Source of the DNA: Pseudomonas graminis
Lineage (GTDB): Bacteria; Pseudomonadota; Gammaproteobacteria; Pseudomonadales; Pseudomonadaceae
NCBI RefSeq assembly: GCF_013201545.1
Contig: NZ_CP053746.1
Span: 4,354,501 to 4,418,500, forward strand
Reading direction: 5' to 3'
DNA length: 64,000 nt
Below are positions 51,337-60,327 of the stretch, piece by piece. A program made the position numbers and the translations under genes. The first letter of the stretch is position 1. The number at the start of each line of letters is the position of its first letter. Under the pieces are notes generated by a model. It did no database searches, was not told where the DNA came from, and saw only the letters and a list, made by a program, of their open reading frames with translations.

Positions 51337-52468
51337 GGGAAAACACCTTGTCAGTCAGGAAACGCTCGCCGGCGAACGCGCCGAGCTCGTCAGGCATGGC
51401 GCCACCCATCACCCACGGCGCGATGCGCAGGGCGTGGGCAGCGGCCAGGGTCACGCCACTGTGGCAGGTCACCACAAAGGCGCCCGGGTGGCTGGCCGAT
51501 TGCTGATAAATGGGGAAGCCGTCGGGGCTCAGGACGCGCAGCGCCGCCCAGGCCCGGATGAGCCGCACCTCCCGCAACAGCGGAAACGTCGCGACCCCAC
51601 GCCGGGCGATGGCTTCGAGCACCTGGGTGGAGGTGCTGTCGTCGTAACCCACCTCCTCCATGGAGTCGCCCAGCTGAACGGTGCCTTCGTCGGTTTGCCG
51701 GACATGGACCGTCGGGTGGTCGAGAAACGGCCGGACCCGCTCGCTCACCAGGACTTGGCCACGATTGGGTGCCACCGGCGCATGCAGGCCCACTTGCCGG
51801 GCCAGCCCTGGATTGCCCAGTCCGGCAGCGAGCACCACTCTTGGCGCGATGAAGCGTTGATGGCCGGCGGTGACGCAGAACTCGCCGGTGGCGCCGTCGA
51901 TGCGATCCACCTGAATGCCGCCGTAAAACCGCGCGCCTTTGGCCTGGGCCGAGGTGTGCAGCGCGCGCAACAGCTTCAATGGATTGACGTGGCCGTCCAG
52001 GGGGGTGTAGCTGGCGCCCACCACAGACGGGCCGATCAACGGCAGTCGCGCTTTGAGCTCAGCGGCGTCGAGCATCTGGAACGGGTATTCGCCGAGGGCG
52101 TCCTGCAGGGTTTGTAGGCGCGATTGCCGCTCGATCAACTCCTCGTCGTTGAAGCACATATGGAAGCCACCGGGCTGGTGGAGCTGCACGTCCACGCCGC
52201 TGTCGGCCATCAGCGCCCGAGCGAAGTCAGGCCAGCGGGTCGCCGACGACTGCGTCCAGCGCGAATAGTCCGGCAGGTCGTGGCCCTTGCCCTGGACCCA
52301 GACCAGCCCGAAATTGCCCCGCGAGGCGCGAAACGCATCGTCGCCCTGGTCAAGCACCACGGTGTCGGCGCCGCTGCGGGCCAGGCCGTAAGCGACTGCC
52401 GTGCCCACCAGCCCTCCGCCGATGACGATCACGTCCGACTGAATGTCCCTTTGTGTGCCCTGGCTCAT
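51326..52468 (-). CDS. FAD-dependent oxidoreductase, DadA-like (second of two)
   Basis: A 380-residue DAO-fold flavoprotein. The FAD motif is DVIVIGGGLVGTAVAYGLARSGADTVVLDQ in outline, with RASRGNFGLVWVQGKG after it and a C-terminal VTCHSGVTLAAAHALRIA. It is related to, but clearly different from, the DadA-like protein at 48379. The two bracket the alpha and gamma subunit genes, so they may be alternative substrate subunits or act on successive substrates. It overlaps both the permease gene (4 bases) and the 2Fe-2S gene (11 bases). Confidence 0.8.
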   Translation of the reverse strand: MSQGTQRDIQSDVIVIGGGLVGTAVAYGLARSGADTVVLDQGDDAFRASRGNFGLVWVQGKGHDLPDYSRWTQSSATRWPDFARALMADSGVDVQLHQPGGFHMCFNDEELIERQSRLQTLQDALGEYPFQMLDAAELKARLPLIGPSVVGASYTPLDGHVNPLKLLRALHTSAQAKGARFYGGIQVDRIDGATGEFCVTAGHQRFIAPRVVLAAGLGNPGLARQVGLHAPVAPNRGQVLVSERVRPFLDHPTVHVRQTDEGTVQLGDSMEEVGYDDSTSTQVLEAIARRGVATFPLLREVRLIRAWAALRVLSPDGFPIYQQSASHPGAFVVTCHSGVTLAAAHALRIAPWVMGGAMPDELGAFAGERFLTDKVFSHVH

Positions 52469-53262
52469 TTGCCTTCTCCGATCAACACCCGGTCCAATCC
52501 GACCATTCGGTCCAATATCAGCATCAGCAGCAACGTGCCGACGATCAGCACCGTTGAAACCGCCGTGATCAGCGGGTCGATGGTCTGGGAAATCTGGTTG
52601 TACATCGCCACCGGCAGCGTGGTGGTGCCGGGGGTGGCGACGAACACGGTCATGGTCAGTTCGTCGAAGCTCTGGATGAACGCGAGCATCCAGCCACCGA
52701 CCACGCCGGTGCGAATCCGCGGCAGCACCACCCGGTAAAACGCCGTCCAGCGACTGGCGCCCAGGGACAGCGCCGCTTGCTCGATGTCGCGCTCAAGACC
52801 GATGGTGGAGGCCAGCGTGAGGCGCAGCGCATAGGGCAGCACGACAATCACATGGGTCAGGGTCAGTGCCCAGAACGAGCCGCCGATCTGTGCCAGGGAA
52901 AAGAAGCGCAGGAACGCGATGCCCAGCACCACCGATGGAATCATCAGCGGCGACAGTAGAAACCCGGTCACCGCGCCACGACCGGGAAAGTCATAACGGC
53001 TGATGGCCAGCGCCGCCGGAATCGCCAGCAGTGCAGCGATGGTCGCCGAGGCCAGGCCGAGTTTGATCGACAAGGCGAAGGCGTCGAGCATTTCCTGGTT
53101 GTCCGCCAGCGCGCGGAACCACCGTAGTGACAGGCCCTCGGTGGGCAGCGACAGGTAGCCCTTGCTGGTGAACGCCATGGCCATCACCACCACCAGCGGC
53201 GCGACGATGAAGGTGACGAACAGGGCATGGAACAGCAGCGAGAAAAATCCGTTCTTGTGCAT
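52465..53262 (-). CDS. ABC transporter permease (PotC-like)
   Basis: A 265-residue inner-membrane permease of the spermidine/putrescine/iron type (PotC side), with six membrane helices. The EAA loop that contacts the ATPase is DIEQAALSLGASRWTAFYRV (about 150-170). It pairs with the permease at 53269 (6-base gap) and the ATPase at 54128. It overlaps the DadA-like gene by 4 bases, tying uptake and oxidation into one transcript. Confidence 0.88.
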   Translation of the reverse strand: MHKNGFFSLLFHALFVTFIVAPLVVVMAMAFTSKGYLSLPTEGLSLRWFRALADNQEMLDAFALSIKLGLASATIAALLAIPAALAISRYDFPGRGAVTGFLLSPLMIPSVVLGIAFLRFFSLAQIGGSFWALTLTHVIVVLPYALRLTLASTIGLERDIEQAALSLGASRWTAFYRVVLPRIRTGVVGGWMLAFIQSFDELTMTVFVATPGTTTLPVAMYNQISQTIDPLITAVSTVLIVGTLLLMLILDRMVGLDRVLIGEGK

Positions 53263-53268
53263 GGTCGG

Positions 53269-54141
53269 CTACTCGAAGACTTGCTTGAACCGGCGCTCGG
53301 CCAGTTTGCTGCAACCCAGAATGATGATCAGATTCGCCAGCAGCAGGAGCATCGCGATGGCCGCGCCGAGGGGCCAGTTGAGGGTGCCGAGGAACTCGTC
53401 GTAAGCGGCCGTGGCCACCACTTTCAGGCGCCGACCGCCGATGATCGCCGGGGTGGCGAAGGCCGAGGCGGCCAGGGCAAAAACGATGATCGAGCCGGAC
53501 AAAACGCCGGGCATGATCTGCGGCAGGATGATCCGGCGGAACACCGTCAGCCGCGACGCGCCGAGGGACAGGCCCGCCCACTCGACCTGAAGGTCCAGCC
53601 GTTGCAGGGTTGCCCAGAGCGCAATGACCATGAACGGCACCAGCACATGGGTCAGCGCAATGATCACACCGACCTGGGTGAACAGCATTTTCACCGGTTG
53701 ATCGGTGATGCCCAGGGCTTGCAGCGCATCGTTGATCAGGCCGTTGTTGCCCAGCAGAATCGCCCAGCCCAGGGTCCGCACCACCACGGAAATCAGCAGC
53801 GGCCCCAGCACCACCAGCAGGAACAGCGACCGCCAGCGCGGTGCCATGCGCGCAATGATGATGGTTTCCGGGATGCCCAACAGCACGCACAAAACCGTGA
53901 CGGCCAGCGCCATGCCGCCGGTGCGCAGGAAAATCTCGTGAAAGTAATCGTCCTTGAACACCTCCAGGTAATTGCCAAGGCTGTAGCTCTGCACCACGCC
54001 CTCGGTGTCGCTGAACAGGTTCAACGACAGCACGGCGGTCAGCAGCAAGGGCGCCAGCAACAGCGCGATGAACACCAGTAACGCCGGCCCGCTGAGTAAC
54101 CAGGGCGCCACGCCCACCCGTTCGGCGTCATACCTGGCCAT
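53269..54141 (-). CDS. ABC transporter permease (PotB-like)
   Basis: A 290-residue inner-membrane permease of the PotB side with six helices; the first is preceded by a 15-residue cytoplasmic N-terminus. The EAA loop is VEWAGLSLGASRLTVFRRI. The start at 54141 has GGGAGG six bases upstream and overlaps the ATPase gene by 14 bases. Confidence 0.88.
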   Translation of the reverse strand: MARYDAERVGVAPWLLSGPALLVFIALLLAPLLLTAVLSLNLFSDTEGVVQSYSLGNYLEVFKDDYFHEIFLRTGGMALAVTVLCVLLGIPETIIIARMAPRWRSLFLLVVLGPLLISVVVRTLGWAILLGNNGLINDALQALGITDQPVKMLFTQVGVIIALTHVLVPFMVIALWATLQRLDLQVEWAGLSLGASRLTVFRRIILPQIMPGVLSGSIIVFALAASAFATPAIIGGRRLKVVATAAYDEFLGTLNWPLGAAIAMLLLLANLIIILGCSKLAERRFKQVFE

Positions 54142-55201
54142 GGGCGACCTCCCGGTCGAGCAGACGCAGGTCGTCGTCGGACCAGTCCAGCCCGACCTCA
54201 CTGCCCTCCTCCGGCGGCGGCGTGCCGAGATTCGGCAGGGTCATGTGCACCAGCCCCAGGCGACTTTCCACCGCCATCAACCATAGGTTGCCGAGGAACA
54301 CCCGCAGCCGGACGCGCCCGGAAAACCGCCCGCTGCCCACCGCGACCAAGCGGATTTTTTCCGGGCGAATGTAGACGTTGACGTCATTGCCCAGCGCGCG
54401 GTCTTCGTGGGGCACGTGCATCAGTGTGTCGTGGACCTGCACATGGCAGCATCGGTCGTTGCGCAATTGCACCGCGCCGGCAAAGGCGTTGGTCTTGCCG
54501 AGGAACGCCGACGCGAAGGGCGAATGGGGCCGCTCGTAGGCTTCGAACGGCGTGTCGATCTGCACGATGCGGCCCTTCTGCATCACCGCAATGCGATCGC
54601 TCATGGTCATCGCTTCGACCTGATCGTGGGTCACCAGAATGGTGGTGATGCCCAACTCGCGCTGAATCGCCCGCAGCTCGATGTGCATCTCTTCGCGCAG
54701 CTTGGCGTCGAGGTTGGACATCGGCTCGTCGAGCAGCAGGAGGTTCGGCCGGATCGCCAGGGCGCGGGCAATCGCCACACGCTGGCGCTGGCCGCCCGAA
54801 AGCGCTTTCGGGTAGCGCTCACCGAGGCCGGCCAGCCGCACCAGGTCCAGTGCCTCGTCGACCCGCTTGCCGCGCTCGGCCTTGGGCACGCCGCGCATTT
54901 CCAGGCCGAAGCTGATGTTCTGCGCCACGGTCATGTGCGGAAACAACGCATAGCTCTGGAAGACGATGCCCAGCCCGCGCTGTTCGGGGCGCACGTGGGT
55001 GATGTCGCGGCCGTCGAGGACGATGCGGCCTTCGGTGGGCTGCACGAAGCCTGCGATGGACTGCAGGGTGGTGGTCTTGCCGCACCCGGACGGGCCGAGC
55101 AAGGCGATGAACTCGCCGTGCCGGACTTCCAGGTTCAAACCGTCAATGGCCCTGAATGTGCCGTAGGTCTTGACGATGCCTTCGAGGGTGAGAAATGCCA
55201 T
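54128..55201 (-). CDS. ABC transporter ATP-binding protein (PotA-like)
   Basis: A 357-residue nucleotide-binding subunit. Walker A is GPSGCGKTT, the Q-loop follows at VFQSYALFPHMTV, the signature is LSGGQRQRVAIARAL, and Walker B is NLLLLDEPMSNLD. A C-terminal TOBE domain (about 285-350) is typical of polyamine, iron and some opine importers. It drives the permeases at 53269 and 52465 with the binding protein at 55304. Confidence 0.92.
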   Translation of the reverse strand: MAFLTLEGIVKTYGTFRAIDGLNLEVRHGEFIALLGPSGCGKTTTLQSIAGFVQPTEGRIVLDGRDITHVRPEQRGLGIVFQSYALFPHMTVAQNISFGLEMRGVPKAERGKRVDEALDLVRLAGLGERYPKALSGGQRQRVAIARALAIRPNLLLLDEPMSNLDAKLREEMHIELRAIQRELGITTILVTHDQVEAMTMSDRIAVMQKGRIVQIDTPFEAYERPHSPFASAFLGKTNAFAGAVQLRNDRCCHVQVHDTLMHVPHEDRALGNDVNVYIRPEKIRLVAVGSGRFSGRVRLRVFLGNLWLMAVESRLGLVHMTLPNLGTPPPEEGSEVGLDWSDDDLRLLDREVAHGQV

Positions 55202-55303
55202 GGGCGTGCCACGCAGGCGGACCTGCGTCTCCAGAAGGATGCTCGGGGAGATCGGCTGGTAGGTCGATCAGCGACTGTCAGTCAGCGCAAGCGATCGGTG
55301 ACC

Positions 55304-56380
55304 CTAGCGCTCGACGGTGCGGTTCCAGCGCGTGGTCCACTCGCTGCGCTGCGGGTTGATGGATTCCCAATCGACCTTGATCAGCGCGTTGACCTTCTCC
55401 GGCCCGTACGGCATGCGCGCGGCGACATCATCCGGCAGCTTGACGGTCTGGTTGACCGGCGCAAAACCATTCTCCCGCGCCTGGATTTCCTGCACTTCTG
55501 GTGACAGCACGTACTGAATGAACGCCTGGGCCAGCTCGGATTGCGCGTTGGGGGTCACGCTGCACGCGGCGACCTGCAGTGCGATGCCGCCTTCCTTCGG
55601 GTAGATGAATTTGAGCGGAAAGCCGGTGCCCTGCAACGCCACGGCCCGACCGCTGCCGTACACCGCCATGACGATGTCGCCGTTCTGCATCATGCCGTCC
55701 ATCTCGCCCGGGGCCGAGACCCACGCCAGCACGTTGGGGCCGATTTCATCCTTCAGCGCCTTGAAGCCGGGGTCGATGTTTTTCTCGCCGCCGCCCCTCA
55801 GCCGGGCCATTTCCACCAGTGTGTGCAGGCCATAGGTATTGGTCACCGGCGGCATGCCGAGCAGCTGCTTGAAGCGTGGGTCGGTGAGGTTTTCCCAGGA
55901 ATCCGGTGCCGCCCAGCCGCGCTTCTTGAAGGCCTCTTCGTTGTAGCCGATGCCGGTGGCCACCACGCCAATCCCCGTGGCCTCCGGGCTCAGCCGCGCC
56001 AGCGGATAAAGGTCCTTGTAGATCGGCGCGTCAGTGAGCTTCTCGCACAAGCCCATCTGCAACGCCTGATACATCGGTCCGTCGTCCATCATCGCGACGT
56101 TGATCTGCTGACGGCCTTTCTGCGCCTGCAGCTTGGCCAGCGTTTCCGTGGAGTTACCGGCGACGTAGACGACTTTGACGTTGTGTTGCTTTTCGAAGGC
56201 CGGGATGACGCGGTTCTTGTACATCTGCTCGGTGGAGCCGCCGACGCCGGCCACGTACAGCGTGGTCTCGGCGAAGGCCGGCGCACTTCCCATGGCGGCG
56301 AGCGTCAGGGCAATGGCCACGGCACTGCGATGGAAGGGACGAAACGGTCGTGCTGCTGAGGGAAGGTCAAGGCTATTCAC
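55304..56380 (-). CDS. ABC transporter periplasmic substrate-binding protein (PotD-like)
   Basis: A 358-residue binding protein with a Sec signal (hydrophobic stretch about 18-37, cleavage after AFA). The mature part follows the PotD/iron-binding fold: TTLYVAGVGGSTEQMYKNRV, AKLQAQKGRQQINVAMMDDG, NGDIVMAVYGSGRA. It is the first gene of the nine-gene operon and is divergent from a LysR regulator. The ligand is probably an opine-like or other secondary amine compound, given the oxidases downstream; this is inference. Confidence 0.88.
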   Translation of the reverse strand: MNSLDLPSAARPFRPFHRSAVAIALTLAAMGSAPAFAETTLYVAGVGGSTEQMYKNRVIPAFEKQHNVKVVYVAGNSTETLAKLQAQKGRQQINVAMMDDGPMYQALQMGLCEKLTDAPIYKDLYPLARLSPEATGIGVVATGIGYNEEAFKKRGWAAPDSWENLTDPRFKQLLGMPPVTNTYGLHTLVEMARLRGGGEKNIDPGFKALKDEIGPNVLAWVSAPGEMDGMMQNGDIVMAVYGSGRAVALQGTGFPLKFIYPKEGGIALQVAACSVTPNAQSELAQAFIQYVLSPEVQEIQARENGFAPVNQTVKLPDDVAARMPYGPEKVNALIKVDWESINPQRSEWTTRWNRTVER

Positions 56381-56543
56381 AGACTATCTCCGAAGTGCAT
56401 GGGGGCAGATCGAACAATGCGTCAGTCGCTTCGGCATGAACCGAAGCCTTGCATGCAGCGTGCATGCTCCCGGCGAGTCCATCGCGGGGTGGCGCATCTT
56501 CATGTGCGCTATGGGTGGCGGGTTCGAGTATTGCGACGGGGCG

Positions 56544-56595
56544 TCCATATGGTCAAATACGGATATACGGCTTAGTTATTCATATTTGATATGGA
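56544..56595. promoter_or_regulatory. Imperfect inverted repeat in the LysR-operon intergenic region, candidate LysR operator
   Basis: TCCATATGGTCAAATA (56544-56559) faces TATTTGATATGGA (56583-56595), the same arm with three bases fewer. It lies in a locally AT-rich stretch between the divergent LysR gene and the binding-protein gene and runs to within 8 bases of the LysR start, as expected for autoregulation. Confidence 0.45.
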
Positions 56596-56602
56596 GCGCG
56601 AC

Positions 56603-57493
56603 ATGAACCTGAGACAGATCGAAGCCTTCCGCAGCGTCATGCGCCTGGGCTCCATGACCGCCGCCGCCGAGGTGTTGTTTACCTCGCAGCCCAACATCAG
56701 CCGGCTGATCGCACAACTGGAACTCAGCACCGGGCTGACCCTGTTCAAGCGCGCCGGCGTCAGGTTGATTCCGACCCAGGAAGGTCAGGCGTTTTTTCAG
56801 GAGGTCGAGCGCGCCTATGTCGGGCTGGACAGCCTCAAGCTGTCGGCGAAGAACATCCGCAATCTGGGGACGGGGCGCTTGCGGGTGGCGGCGGTGCCGT
56901 CGACCGGGCTGAGCATGATTCCCCGAGTGCTGAAGGCGTTCACCGAGACGCGACCGGAGCTGACCGTGTCCCTCCACGTGAACTCCTCGCCCACTGTTGA
57001 GCAGTGGGTGAAGTCGCAGTTCTGCGACGTGGGGATTGTGGTGCACCCCGGCGATGTCGATAGTCAGCAGATCGAGCTGCTCAGCGAAGTGGCGGCGGTC
57101 TGCGTGCTGCCGGCGGCTCATCCATTGGCGAGCCAAAAAGAAATCACCTTCACCGACCTGGAAGGCGAAACCTTTGTGTCGCTGTGCCATGGCGACGGCA
57201 CCCGGGCGCTGGTGGACGGCCTGTTCGAGCAGGCGGGCGTGGAGCGGGTCATGACCGTGGAGGCGCAGTACAGCGCGATCAATTGCGAGATGGTGGCACT
57301 GGGCATGGGCATCACCCTCGCCCACCCGCTGGTGGCCCGGGATTTTCGCCACCGCGACATCGTCATCCGCCCGTTCGTGCCACAGATCCTCTTCCCCACC
57401 TACGTCATGTGGGCACCCGCCCAGACGCGGACGAAATTGTCCGAAGAATTCGTTGATACGCTCAAGGCGTTCTACCGGAACATCGTTTTTTAG
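56603..57493 (+). CDS. LysR-family regulator, OccR/NocR-like
   Basis: A 296-residue LysR regulator. The winged helix starts MNLRQIEAFRSVMRLGSMTA and has SQPNISRLIAQLE; this opening is characteristic of the octopine and nopaline regulators OccR and NocR. The effector domain spans about 90-290. The start at 56603 has GGAG six bases upstream (an ATG four codons earlier lies in the operator). It is divergent from the nine-gene operon, its likely target, and the resemblance supports an opine-like inducer. Confidence 0.85.
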   Translation: MNLRQIEAFRSVMRLGSMTAAAEVLFTSQPNISRLIAQLELSTGLTLFKRAGVRLIPTQEGQAFFQEVERAYVGLDSLKLSAKNIRNLGTGRLRVAAVPSTGLSMIPRVLKAFTETRPELTVSLHVNSSPTVEQWVKSQFCDVGIVVHPGDVDSQQIELLSEVAAVCVLPAAHPLASQKEITFTDLEGETFVSLCHGDGTRALVDGLFEQAGVERVMTVEAQYSAINCEMVALGMGITLAHPLVARDFRHRDIVIRPFVPQILFPTYVMWAPAQTRTKLSEEFVDTLKAFYRNIVF

Positions 57494-57572
57494 GGCTGAA
57501 TGCGGCTGCATTGCGGGAGCGCCGCTGCTCCGTGATGCGACATATGCAGCAGGGTAGGACCGCATACCCATA

Positions 57573-57602
57573 GTAGGACCGGCTTCAGCCGGGAACAGGC
57601 CA
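57573..57602 (+). repeat. REP element 1 of a cluster
   Basis: GTAGGACCGGCTTCAGCCGGG with the AACAGGCC tail. It pairs with the inverted REP 2 to form a REPIN-like unit. A degenerate half unit (GTAGGACCGCATACCC) lies just before it at 57554. Confidence 0.85.
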
Positions 57603-57634
57603 GTGTGAGCGACACATATTCAGCGGTGTGACAT

Positions 57635-57665
57635 CCGGCGCCTTCCCGGCTAAAGCCAGTCCTAC
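57635..57665 (-). repeat. REP element 2 of a cluster (inverted)
   Basis: Read on the minus strand: GTAGGACTGGCTTTAGCCGGG with the AAGGCGCCGG tail. It is inverted relative to REP 1 and REP 3. Confidence 0.85.
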
Positions 57666-57685
57666 AGGGCGAACGCATATCCCTA

Positions 57686-57716
57686 GTGGGACCGGCTTCA
57701 GCCGGGAAGACGCCGG
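57686..57716 (+). repeat. REP element 3 of a cluster
   Basis: GTGGGACCGGCTTCAGCCGGG with the AAGACGCCGG tail, the most canonical of the three. The three REPs fill most of the 310-base gap between the LysR gene and gcd; no gene lies here. Confidence 0.88.
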
Positions 57717-57757
57717 TGTGAGCACCCTCGAATGTGCGGGATGCCATAACAAAAAAA

Positions 57758-57783
57758 GCCGTGACGCACCACTGCGTCACGGC
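57758..57783 (-). terminator. Rho-independent terminator of gcd
   Basis: On the minus strand an 11-bp stem GCCGTGACGCA / TGCGTCACGGC with a 4-base loop is followed by TTTTTTT, about 20 bases after the gcd stop. Confidence 0.92.
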
Positions 57784-57804
57784 CTTGGTCACACGATCAG
57801 CCCA

Positions 57805-60177
57805 TCAATCCAGACGAAACGCGATCACGCTGTCGCCCAACGTGGTGCCGAGCGAGCCGTGCCCGCCGGCCGAGATGACGACGTACTGCTTGCCGTCGCT
57901 GCCCAGGTAGGTCGAAGGCGTCGCCTGACCGCCCGCCGGTAGCTCCTTCTCCCAGAGCACGTCACCGGTGTTGATGTCGTACGCGCGGATGAAATTGTCC
58001 GCCGTGGCGCCATGGAACACCACGCCGCCCGCCGTCACCAGCGGACCGCCGTGGGCGACCATGCCCATCGGGAAGCCAATCGGGAAGCGGCCAGGCAGGA
58101 AGGCGGTCTTGAGGTTTTTAGTGGTGCCGGTGCGACGCATCCACTCTGTTTTGCCGGTGGTCAGGTCAACCCCGACCATGCGGCCCCACGGTGGCGCAAT
58201 GCACGGCACGCCCAGCTCCGATGCGAATTGCTTGATGCGAATCGCGTAATCGCCCTTGAAGTTCTCGTTCCAGTACGGCGTGCCGTCCTGGGTGAACAGC
58301 CGCTTCTCGGCGGTTTCCGGGGTGCGCTTGATCAGGTTGTAGGTGTAGGCCAGACGCACCGGCGCAGCGATGAGGATTTGCCGATCCGGATCAACCGCCA
58401 CCGAGCCCCAGTTGAACGCCCCGATGTTGCCCGGGAAGATGAGCGAGTCCTGCTCGGTACTCGGCGTCCATGGATTGCCGTCGTAGCGCAGCCTGTTGTA
58501 GGTCGTGCGGCAGGACATCTGATCAAACGGCGTCAGGCCCCACATGGATTTTTCGCTCAGCGCTTCCGGAATGAAGTTGATCTTCGACACCGGTTGAGTC
58601 GGCGCGAAATGCTCGCCCGGCACGCCGCCCTGGGTCGACACCTTGACCTGATCGACCGGGACAATCGGCTCGCCGGTCAGTCGGTTCAGCACGAAAATGT
58701 TGCCCACTTTGGTCGGCAACAGCAGCGCCGGCTGCTTGCTGCCCTCCTTGCCCACGTCCATCAAGGTCGGCTGCGACGGATTATCGCGGTCCCAGAGGTC
58801 GTTGTTCGAGGACTGGAATTTCCACTTGAACGCGCCGGTGTTCAGGTCCAGCGCCACCAGCGTGTCACGGAATTTTTCCGTGTTGCTGTTCGGATCACGG
58901 TTGATGCCGAGTTCGTCCGGCGAGGCGTTGCCGAACGGCACAAACACCAGGCCGTTTTTCATGTCGGCGCTCAGCGTGCCCCATGCCACCGGCGTGTCCT
59001 GCGGGTAGTTCTGGTCGGCGGCGATGGGCTGGGTCACCTCAGGATTGGCCGGGTCGAAATTCCACACCAGCTTACCGGTCACGGCGTTGTAGGCACGGAT
59101 CACACCCGACGGGTTGCCATCGTTGTAGCCGTTGTCCATCACCGAACCGCCGACGATGACCAAGTCGCCGGCGACCAGCGGCGCGGCGGTCTGCATCAGC
59201 GCATGGGGACGGATCTCGCCCATGTTGGCGCTGAGATCGACCACGCCATTTGTACCGAAATCGCTGCACAGCGTGCCGGTGTCCGCGTCCAGGGCCACCA
59301 GTTTTGCGTCTGCGGTGGCGGTGATGATGCGCTTGGTGCATTGGCTCGGTGAGGAATCGGCCGCAGCCGTTGCCGCCGGCGCGTAGTAGCTGACGCCACG
59401 GCAGGTCTGGTGCTGCTGCAGGTACGAGCGGTTCTTCTCCGGCGCCCATTTCCAGTCCAGCGCGCCGGTTTCAGGGTTCAGCGCGTGCACTTCGTTGTGC
59501 GCCGTGCAGACGTAGACCCGGTTGTTGACCTTCAGCGGCGTCGCTTCGAAGGTGTACTCGCCGGCGTCTTTGGCGGCATCACGCAGGTCGCCGGTGTGGT
59601 ATTCCCACGCCACGGAAAGCTTCTTCACGTTGCCGGCGTTGATCTGGTCGAGGCTGGAGAAACGCTGGCCGTTGTTGGTGCCGCCGTAGGCGACCCAGTC
59701 GTCAGCGGCTTCGCCCGTGCTGCGCGCTGCCAGCGGGGCGTCGATCTTGCCGGCCACCGGGTACGGGTCGTAAAACATCACCGCCAGCACGATCAGCATC
59801 ATCACGCCCACGGTGCCACCCAGAAACGGGTGGAAGCGGCGCGTGTCGCCCGGGTTCTGTGCCTTGTACAGCGGACGCACCACCCACGGCAGCGCCAGCC
59901 ACAGACCCAGCAGCGCGAACAGGTCGCCGCGCGGAATCCACTGCCATTTGTCGAAGCCGACCTCGTAGAGGATCCAGATCAGAATCGCCCACATCAGCAG
60001 CGCATACACCGTCAGCGCCGACTTCTTTTTCAGCATCAGCAGCACCGCCGAGGCCAATACCGCCAGGGCGATAATCGAGTATGCCGCCGAGCCGCCGGCG
60101 GCCACCAGTTGCGCACCCATGTACAACAGGGCAATGGCGAAAATCGCCATCACCACCCCAGTCACTCTCAAGATCAT
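57805..60177 (-). CDS. gcd: Membrane-bound PQQ-dependent glucose dehydrogenase
   Basis: Quinoprotein glucose dehydrogenase of 790 residues, oxidising glucose to gluconolactone in the periplasm and reducing ubiquinone. Five N-terminal transmembrane helices (about 4-140) precede the PQQ propeller, which has the expected signatures (ALNPETGALDWKW, KLVALDADTGTLCSDFG, LDLNTGAFKWKFQSSNNDLWDRD, DINTGDVLWEKELPAG). The C-terminus (YLGSDGKQYVVISAGGHGSLGTTLGDSVIAFRL) is typical of Gcd. The start at 60177 is the one that begins at the first helix. In Pseudomonas this enzyme causes acidification and mineral phosphate release. Monocistronic, with its own terminator. Confidence 0.9.
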   Translation of the reverse strand: MILRVTGVVMAIFAIALLYMGAQLVAAGGSAAYSIIALAVLASAVLLMLKKKSALTVYALLMWAILIWILYEVGFDKWQWIPRGDLFALLGLWLALPWVVRPLYKAQNPGDTRRFHPFLGGTVGVMMLIVLAVMFYDPYPVAGKIDAPLAARSTGEAADDWVAYGGTNNGQRFSSLDQINAGNVKKLSVAWEYHTGDLRDAAKDAGEYTFEATPLKVNNRVYVCTAHNEVHALNPETGALDWKWAPEKNRSYLQQHQTCRGVSYYAPAATAAADSSPSQCTKRIITATADAKLVALDADTGTLCSDFGTNGVVDLSANMGEIRPHALMQTAAPLVAGDLVIVGGSVMDNGYNDGNPSGVIRAYNAVTGKLVWNFDPANPEVTQPIAADQNYPQDTPVAWGTLSADMKNGLVFVPFGNASPDELGINRDPNSNTEKFRDTLVALDLNTGAFKWKFQSSNNDLWDRDNPSQPTLMDVGKEGSKQPALLLPTKVGNIFVLNRLTGEPIVPVDQVKVSTQGGVPGEHFAPTQPVSKINFIPEALSEKSMWGLTPFDQMSCRTTYNRLRYDGNPWTPSTEQDSLIFPGNIGAFNWGSVAVDPDRQILIAAPVRLAYTYNLIKRTPETAEKRLFTQDGTPYWNENFKGDYAIRIKQFASELGVPCIAPPWGRMVGVDLTTGKTEWMRRTGTTKNLKTAFLPGRFPIGFPMGMVAHGGPLVTAGGVVFHGATADNFIRAYDINTGDVLWEKELPAGGQATPSTYLGSDGKQYVVISAGGHGSLGTTLGDSVIAFRLD

Positions 60178-60327
60178 TGTTGGTTTTCCGTGTGGGGGCC
60201 GGTGATGGCGCCCGGGTGGGAAGTGGGCGAAAGCGGGAGGTCCGAGCCACCCGTTCGCAAGCGTTCCCGCCCATATTAACGCCCACACCCCGCGCCCCGG
60301 AAAACTTTGTTACACCCTCGCAAGCGT

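Noticed and set aside
57490..57792. 100-codon minus-strand open frame before gcd
   Set aside because: It is the translation of the REP cluster (the repeated GFSREGA-type string), not a gene.
58012..59352. 446-codon plus-strand open frame
   Set aside because: Antisense shadow of gcd.
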